Assembly: GCA_017470325.1 (NCBI GenBank)
Contig: JAFUES010000046.1
Location: 1 to 7,295, forward strand
Direction: 5' to 3'
Source: Oscillospiraceae bacterium
Lineage (GTDB): Bacteria > Bacillota_A > Clostridia > Oscillospirales > Oscillospiraceae
Length of the DNA: 7,295 bases
Each line of letters starts with the position of its first letter. Positions within the stretch are counted from its first letter, which is position 1. The notes beneath the pieces were generated by a model. It was not told the DNA's origin, made no database searches, and saw nothing but the letters and a program-made list of their open reading frames with translations. Made by a program: the position numbers and the translations under genes. This document shows positions 1 to 4,713 of this stretch, in pieces.

Positions 1-1976
1 TCGCGGCCCTACTGCTGGAGCTGCCGCTGGTGCTGGGCTGGCTCAAGGGAAAGGGCCGGCTGCCCAACCTCCCCGCGGCGGACAAGACCGACGACCGGAT
101 CTTCGCCGTATGCTGCGTCTTCCTGGCGCTCCTCACGGGCGTACTGATCCCCTCCGCGGTGATCAAGGCTTCCCCCTCTGAATTTGTCAACATCATGCAC
201 TACAAGTCCCCGCTCTGGTACGTGCTCAGCGCGGCGCTGCTGGCTGCCGGCACCTTCCTCATCTGGTGCGGGATCTTCTACCGCCTGTCCGGCCCTCAGG
301 GGCGCAGGCTGTTCGGCCTGGCCGCCTGGGTGTTGGCCGGCGCCGCGGTGACCGACTACATGTTCTTCGGCACCCATTACGGGGATATCTCCTCCATGCT
401 GGTCTATGACACCTTCCCGGCCAACAGCATGAAGACCTATCTGCTGAACCTGCTGGTGCTGCTGGCCGTGGCTGCGGTCTTCTATCTGGTCTGGCGGAAA
501 AAGACTTCCCTGGTCAACGCCGCCGGTCTGGCCCTGTGCCTGGCCGCCGCCGGTATGTCTGTCATGAATTTGAGCTCCATCCAGAAGGAGCTGAATATTG
601 TAAAAGCCGATCTGGCTGCGGCCGAGGAGGACATACCGACGATCCCTCTGAGCAAAGACGGGCAGAATGTGGTCGTCCTGATGATGGACCGGGCCATCGG
701 TTACTACGTGCCCTTCCTGATGGAGGAAAAGCCGGAGCTGAAAGAGCAGTTCGCAGGCTTCACCTTCTATCCCAACGCGGTATCCTACGGCTCATCCACC
801 AACGTTGGTACTCCTGCGCTCTTCGGCGGTTACGAATACCGCCCCACGGAGATCAACAAGCGGGCGGACAAGCCCCTGGTCCAGGAGCAGAATGAGGCCC
901 TGCGGCTGATGCCGGTGCTTTTCGACGAAGTGGGCTATGCGGTGACGGTCTGCGATCCCAGCTATGCAGGCTACCGGGGCTTCCCCATGGATCTGAGCAT
1001 CTATGACGACCATCCGGATATCCACGCCTACATGACCCGCGGCAAGTTTGCCGTGGAGATGGATCTGGATCTGGCCACGGAAAAATCCCTCAACCGCAAT
1101 TTCTTCTGTTTCAGCATCTACAAGATCGCGCCGCTGATCGCCCAGCCCACGCTGTACACCCGGGGCTTCTACAACGAGGCCGACGCGCTGGCCGGGGTCA
1201 CTGCCCAAAGCGCCGCCAAGCAAAAGGTGGACGGGCTGACAAAGGCTTCCGGCATGACCTCGCGCTTCCAGGAGTATTATGCGGTGCTGGCCAATCTGGC
1301 AAACATCACCGACATCCGGGAAGATACGCCCGGCGCCTTCCTGCTGCTGTGCAATGAGACGACCCACGACCCCACTCTGGTGCAGATGCCGGACTACACC
1401 CCCGCCTACAGGGTGGACAACACCGAATATGAAGCCGCCCATCCTGTCCGCCATTCCGATGACGGGCGTGAGCTGGTCTTTGAGACCTCCGTTCAGATCA
1501 CCCATTACCATGCCAACATGGTGGGCCTGCTGCAGTTGGGCAGATGGTTCGACTACCTGCGGGAAAACGGCGTGTACGACAACACCCGCATCATCATCGT
1601 CTCCGACCACGGTTACCGCCAGGGCTTCGAGGAGATGAAGTTCGGTGATGAGGCCTGGATGGACGCCACCCAATTCAACTGCATCTTCATGGTCAAGGAT
1701 TTCGGTGCCCGGGAATACACCGTGGACCAACGCTTCATGACCAACGCCGAGGTCCCGACTCTGGCCTTTGACGGGATCATCGACGATCCGGTCAATCCCG
1801 CCACCGGCACGCCGGTCACCAATGAACACCTGAACGATCCCGAGCAGGAGATCCAGTTTGTCATCACCTGGGACATCGCCAAAAACCACGGCAATGTTTT
1901 CGAACCCGGCCACTGGGCCGCGATCCACGACAACATTTACGACATGAGCAACTGGCGCGTTCTGGAGGATCGCTGA
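1..1976 (+). CDS. Polytopic membrane protein with extracellular LtaS-like phosphotransferase domain (5'-truncated by window; paralogue of the YidC-fusion gene at 4714-7295)
   Basis: The frame is open from base 3 to the TGA at 1974-1976 (657 visible residues). The true start lies upstream, because the paralogue's homology continues past the window edge; the GTG at 30 is internal. Numbering residues from that GTG, about five hydrophobic segments (near 24-45, 60-85, 95-114, 138-155, 160-180) precede a soluble domain. That domain has the landmarks of the alkaline-phosphatase/LtaS superfamily: a beta-strand ending in a metal-ligand Asp (VVVLMMDRA, D220), a candidate nucleophile Thr in GSSTNVGTP (T257), a His in ETTHDP (H446) and the metal-binding SDHG (D526, H527). 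There is no C/S-x-P-x-R formylglycine motif, so it is not a classical sulfatase. The protein aligns without large gaps to the minus-strand fusion; about 71% of residues match over the 66 around D220 and T257. An N-terminal YidC domain is therefore likely but not visible. Inferred role: moving a phospho-group onto a surface glycan. Donor and acceptor are unknown. It converges with the glf operon. Confidence 0.88.
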   Translation, partial: AALLLELPLVLGWLKGKGRLPNLPAADKTDDRIFAVCCVFLALLTGVLIPSAVIKASPSEFVNIMHYKSPLWYVLSAALLAAGTFLIWCGIFYRLSGPQGRRLFGLAAWVLAGAAVTDYMFFGTHYGDISSMLVYDTFPANSMKTYLLNLLVLLAVAAVFYLVWRKKTSLVNAAGLALCLAAAGMSVMNLSSIQKELNIVKADLAAAEEDIPTIPLSKDGQNVVVLMMDRAIGYYVPFLMEEKPELKEQFAGFTFYPNAVSYGSSTNVGTPALFGGYEYRPTEINKRADKPLVQEQNEALRLMPVLFDEVGYAVTVCDPSYAGYRGFPMDLSIYDDHPDIHAYMTRGKFAVEMDLDLATEKSLNRNFFCFSIYKIAPLIAQPTLYTRGFYNEADALAGVTAQSAAKQKVDGLTKASGMTSRFQEYYAVLANLANITDIREDTPGAFLLLCNETTHDPTLVQMPDYTPAYRVDNTEYEAAHPVRHSDDGRELVFETSVQITHYHANMVGLLQLGRWFDYLRENGVYDNTRIIIVSDHGYRQGFEEMKFGDEAWMDATQFNCIFMVKDFGAREYTVDQRFMTNAEVPTLAFDGIIDDPVNPATGTPVTNEHLNDPEQEIQFVITWDIAKNHGNVFEPGHWAAIHDNIYDMSNWRVLEDR

Positions 1977-2048
1977 GCCCTCTGTGGGCGTCGGCAAGCT
2001 CGGGGCCTCGTCAGCAGTCAAAGACTTGCTCCACATAGAAAACCGCAA
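1977..2048. other. Convergent intergenic spacer, left part (possible dispersed-sequence remnant)
   Basis: This non-coding spacer lies between the stop of the plus-strand membrane protein and the shared hairpin. It holds no convincing gene. On the minus strand a short open stretch (2011-2052) would read CFAVFYVEQVFDC then stop, with no start codon or ribosome binding site of its own. From memory, similar short C-terminal tails occur at several genes in gut Clostridia genomes, which would fit a dispersed intergenic repeat. That recollection cannot be verified here, so the entry is tentative. Confidence 0.25.
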
Positions 2049-2089
2049 AGCAGCGGGACCGCAGACTCTACGTCTGCGGTCCCGCTGCT
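2049..2089. terminator. Perfect 18-bp hairpin, likely bidirectional Rho-independent terminator
   Basis: Bases 2049-2066 and 2072-2089 are exact reverse complements (AGCAGCGGGACCGCAGAC and its partner) around a 5-nt loop. The hairpin lies 72 bp after the stop of the plus-strand gene and 32 bp after the stop of the minus-strand glycosyltransferase. In the minus direction the stem is followed by a T-rich run (TTGCGGTTTTC), giving a fair intrinsic terminator for the glf operon. In the plus direction the following bases (ATTATGATAAC) are AT-rich but lack a real T tract, so termination there would be weaker or depend on the very stable stem. Confidence 0.85.
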
Positions 2090-2121
2090 ATTATGATAAC
2101 ATGCTGCCAAGCTCCACCGAA

Positions 2122-3510
2122 TCAGAACAGCTTTTTGAGCTTCCTCGCCGGCCAGGTGAGCGCACGCCCCACGCGGTAAGACCGGGAGTTCTCCAGATCC
2201 CGGAGCCGCTTCTCGTACTGATCCGGCCGGACCAACTCCTCCAGCAGCTGAAGCTCCATGTCCGTGAGCCGGCGGCAAAAGCCCTTCTTGCCCGCCACAG
2301 CCCCATAGGCCCTGCGCAGCATTTCGCCCAGTACCTTCGCCTGTGCCGCTGTCTGCGCGTCCCGCTGCTCATCGTAGGGCAGCCGCACCGCCTCCGCCCG
2401 CAGGCTCTGGATGGCCCGCAGGCAGCCGTATACCACGCGCTCCGCCTCTGCGCCCGCCAATGGGAGCTCCGCTGTTTCGCCGTCCGGCGCTGTCAGCTCC
2501 TCCTGCCGCGGGTATGTGGCCAGCTTCTTGCAGGTCCGCCAGAAAAACTGTTCCGGCGAAGCGAGGACCTCCTCCAGATCCCGCCTCTGGGGTTCCGTAT
2601 AGATGCTCTCCTCCAGCAGTCCCCGCTCCTTCAGCGCAGTCAGCTCCTCATGCATCGCCTGCAGGAAGGTCCACTGGTCCGCCGCCGGCAGGCGGGAATA
2701 ATTCCACTTATAGGTCAGCAGCATCCGCTTCATGTACACGGCGCCCAGCTTCTCCTTGTCCTCCTCCGGCAGGCCGCAGGCCGACAGGAAAGCCTCATAC
2801 TCGTGCATTTCGTCACAGACGCAGAACATCTTGCCCCGGCTGTTGACAGAGGAATTCTCGTTGTCCCGGCGATAGTGCAGAAAACAGCGGTCCAGCAGCA
2901 GCGTCCGCTCCGACACGCTGCAGACCTTCAGGAAAAAGGCGGTATCCTGATATGAGGCGCCCGGCGTTTCGGTAAAGCGGATACGGTGCTTCAAGAGCAT
3001 CTGCCGCTGATAGATCCCGCTCCAGATGGAGATAGCTTTAAAGAACATCTCCGGCTCATGCCGGGGCGTGATGATCTCTCCGTAGCGGCAGCCCTTCATA
3101 TTGTCCACGGGCTCGTTCCTGACCCCGCCGACCGTATAATAGGAATAGTAATTCGCCCGCACCATGTCGGCGTCATGGCTCTCCGCCTCTCGCAGAAGGG
3201 TCTCGAACATATCCGGCTCAGCCCAGTCGTCGGTCTCCACGATGCCGATATAGTCGCCCTGCGCCGCGTCCAGCCCCAGATTCATCTGATAGCCGTAGGA
3301 CTTTTTGTCGGACAGGATCACGCGCACCCGGGGGTCTTTCGCCTCATATTCCCGCAGGATCTCCAGGGTCCCGTCTGTGGAGCCCGCGTCGATGCAGAGG
3401 ATCTCGATCTCCCGCAAAGTCTGGTTGACCACGCTCTCCATGCATTCCGTGATGTAGCCGCTCACATTCAGCGACGGCATCAGCACGGACAGCTTCACTG
3501 TCTCCGCCAT
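2122..3510 (-). CDS. Family 2 glycosyltransferase (GT-A fold) with long helical C-terminal region
   Basis: Complete 462-residue cytoplasmic enzyme, last gene of the minus-strand cluster. It should move a sugar from a nucleotide donor onto a growing lipid-linked glycan. GT2 landmarks appear in order: the first nucleotide-binding strand SVLMPSLNV (8-16), DAGSTDGT (41-48), the metal/nucleotide DxD-type site ETDDW (92-96), GASYQDTAFF (184-193), which holds the candidate catalytic-base Asp, and YRRDNENSS (213-221). Residues from about 225 to 462 are charged and mostly helical, ending in a basic amphipathic tail (ENSRSYRVGRALTWPARKL, 440-458) of the kind many capsule and cell-wall GT2 enzymes carry, probably for membrane contact. 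No membrane-spanning helix is obvious. The ATG at 3510 is chosen because it sits just before the first conserved strand and has a GGGAGAG site upstream. Glf immediately upstream makes UDP-Galf a plausible donor, but specificity cannot be read from sequence. Confidence 0.93.
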   Translation of the reverse strand: MAETVKLSVLMPSLNVSGYITECMESVVNQTLREIEILCIDAGSTDGTLEILREYEAKDPRVRVILSDKKSYGYQMNLGLDAAQGDYIGIVETDDWAEPDMFETLLREAESHDADMVRANYYSYYTVGGVRNEPVDNMKGCRYGEIITPRHEPEMFFKAISIWSGIYQRQMLLKHRIRFTETPGASYQDTAFFLKVCSVSERTLLLDRCFLHYRRDNENSSVNSRGKMFCVCDEMHEYEAFLSACGLPEEDKEKLGAVYMKRMLLTYKWNYSRLPAADQWTFLQAMHEELTALKERGLLEESIYTEPQRRDLEEVLASPEQFFWRTCKKLATYPRQEELTAPDGETAELPLAGAEAERVVYGCLRAIQSLRAEAVRLPYDEQRDAQTAAQAKVLGEMLRRAYGAVAGKKGFCRRLTDMELQLLEELVRPDQYEKRLRDLENSRSYRVGRALTWPARKLKKLF

Positions 3511-3517
3511 AGCTTCT

Positions 3518-3524
3518 CTCTCCC
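3518..3524 (-). promoter_or_regulatory. Ribosome binding site of the GT2 gene
   Basis: On the minus strand GGGAGAG lies upstream of the ATG at 3510, with its GGAG core 9 nt from the start codon. It lies in the 43-bp gap after glf and supports the chosen start. Confidence 0.7.
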
Positions 3525-3553
3525 GCCTGTGATCTTTTCCAAACAGCCGCCCC

Positions 3554-4675
3554 TTATCCCAGCTGGCTGCCGGCGCAGGCCAGCGCCGCGGCGATCACCT
3601 GATCCATGTCATAGTATTTGTACTCACCCAGCCGGCCGCCGAACAGTACCTTGCTCTCCTTGTCCGCCAGGGCCTTGTAGGCCTGATAGAGGGCCCCGTT
3701 CTTCTCATCGTTGACCGGATAATAGGGCTCGTCCCCTGGCTTCCACTCAGAGCTGTACTCCCGGCAGATCACTGTCTTGGGCAAATCGTTTCCGTCCTCA
3801 TCCTTGCCAAACTCGAACCACTTATGCTCGATGATCCGAGTCCAGGGGGTCTCCCTGTCGGTATAATTGACCGCGGCGTTGCCCTGGAAATTGGACATAT
3901 CCAAAATCTCCTGCTCGAAGCGCACGGAGCGGTAGGCCAGGGTACCCAGGCTGTAGCCGAAGTAAGCGTCGATGGGGCCCGTGTAGATCACCTTCTCCGC
4001 CAGCGCGTCCAGCTCCGCCTTCTGCTGCAGATAGTCCACCCCCAGCCGGAGCTCCGCCCCCTCCAGCATATTGGCCACCATGCGGGTATAGCCCCCCACC
4101 GGGATCCCCTGATACAGGGCGTTGAAGTAGTTGTTGTCAAAGGTCAGCCGCACCGGGAGGCGTTTGATGATGAAGGCGGGCAGTTCCCGGCAGTCCCTGC
4201 CCCACTGCTTTTCCGTATAGCCCCGGACCAGCTTCTCGTAGATGTCCCGGCCCACCAGGGAGATCGCCTGCTCCTCCAGATTCTGCGGCTCGCCTGTGAT
4301 CTCCTTACGCTGCTCGGCGATCTTGGCCGCGGCTTCCTCCGGCGTCACCACGCCCCACATCTTGTTGAAGGTATACATGTTGAAGGGCAGGGAGTACAGC
4401 TCTCCCTTGTAATTGGCTACCGGTGAGTTGGTGAAGCGGTTGAAGACCGCGAAGCGCTGCACATAGTCCCAGACCTCTTTGTTGTTGGTGTGGAAGATGT
4501 GGGCGCCGTAACGATGGACCTGGATGCCCGCGATTTTTTCGGTGTATACATTGCCCGCGATATGGGAGCGCTTGTCCACTACCAGCACGCGCTTGCCGGC
4601 GTCCATGGCCTGGCGCGCAAAGACGGCGCCGTACAGGCCCGCGCCGACCACCAGATAATCGTACTCAGCTTTCAT
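3554..4675 (-). CDS. glf: UDP-galactopyranose mutase
   Basis: Complete 373-residue flavoenzyme, the usual length for bacterial Glf. It interconverts UDP-galactopyranose and UDP-galactofuranose in the cytosol using reduced FAD, supplying Galf for surface glycans. Visible family features include the N-terminal FAD-binding Rossmann motif GAGLYGAVFA (11-20) followed by an acidic strand end (VVDKR, 32-36), GAHIFHT (57-63) next to the flavin, the substrate-lid segment LPFNMYTFNKMW (96-107), YTEKQWG (153-159), LTFDNNYFNALYQGIPVGG (177-195), the Arg-containing region YTDRETPWTRIIEHKWF (271-287), and the C-terminal FAD/diphosphate segment GGRLGEYKYYDMDQV (346-360). Nothing essential seems missing. It starts 38 bp after the stop of the YidC-fusion gene and ends 43 bp before the GT2 gene, so all three are probably co-transcribed. 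The pairing points to a galactofuranose-containing polysaccharide. Confidence 0.98.
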   Translation of the reverse strand: MKAEYDYLVVGAGLYGAVFARQAMDAGKRVLVVDKRSHIAGNVYTEKIAGIQVHRYGAHIFHTNNKEVWDYVQRFAVFNRFTNSPVANYKGELYSLPFNMYTFNKMWGVVTPEEAAAKIAEQRKEITGEPQNLEEQAISLVGRDIYEKLVRGYTEKQWGRDCRELPAFIIKRLPVRLTFDNNYFNALYQGIPVGGYTRMVANMLEGAELRLGVDYLQQKAELDALAEKVIYTGPIDAYFGYSLGTLAYRSVRFEQEILDMSNFQGNAAVNYTDRETPWTRIIEHKWFEFGKDEDGNDLPKTVICREYSSEWKPGDEPYYPVNDEKNGALYQAYKALADKESKVLFGGRLGEYKYYDMDQVIAAALACAGSQLG

Positions 4676-4680
4676 AGAAT

Positions 4681-4686
4681 CCTCCG
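4681..4686 (-). promoter_or_regulatory. Ribosome binding site of glf
   Basis: The minus strand reads CGGAGG with 5 nt between GGAGG and the ATG at 4675. This near-consensus Shine-Dalgarno site fixes the glf start and lies in the 38-bp gap after the preceding gene. Confidence 0.85.
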
Positions 4687-4713
4687 TTTTTCTTTATTCA
4701 CTCTCCGTGCCGC

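Noticed and set aside
30..32. GTG at 30 as the start of the plus-strand gene, and GTG at 7284 as the start of the minus-strand gene
   Set aside because: Both frames stay open to the window edge. The residues before position 30 still align with the paralogue, and the YidC core at the right edge is missing its first helix, so both are internal valines.
440..480. CTG-rich repeat-like tract
   Set aside because: These are Leu, Val and Ala codons of a membrane helix with no exact periodic unit, so it is not a tandem repeat.
792..2048. Long minus-strand open frame (418 codons) opposite the plus-strand membrane protein
   Set aside because: It lies antisense to a gene with clear homology to its paralogue, its translation shows no recognisable domain, and such frames are expected from GC-rich codon use.
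1984..2955. Plus-strand open frame (323 codons) across the intergenic region and the GT2 gene
   Set aside because: It runs through the terminator hairpin and antisense to a well-supported glycosyltransferase; no ribosome binding site or domain was seen.
2986..3714. Plus-strand open frame (242 codons) opposite the GT2 and glf genes
   Set aside because: It is antisense to two well-supported genes, crosses their junction, and has no recognisable motif.
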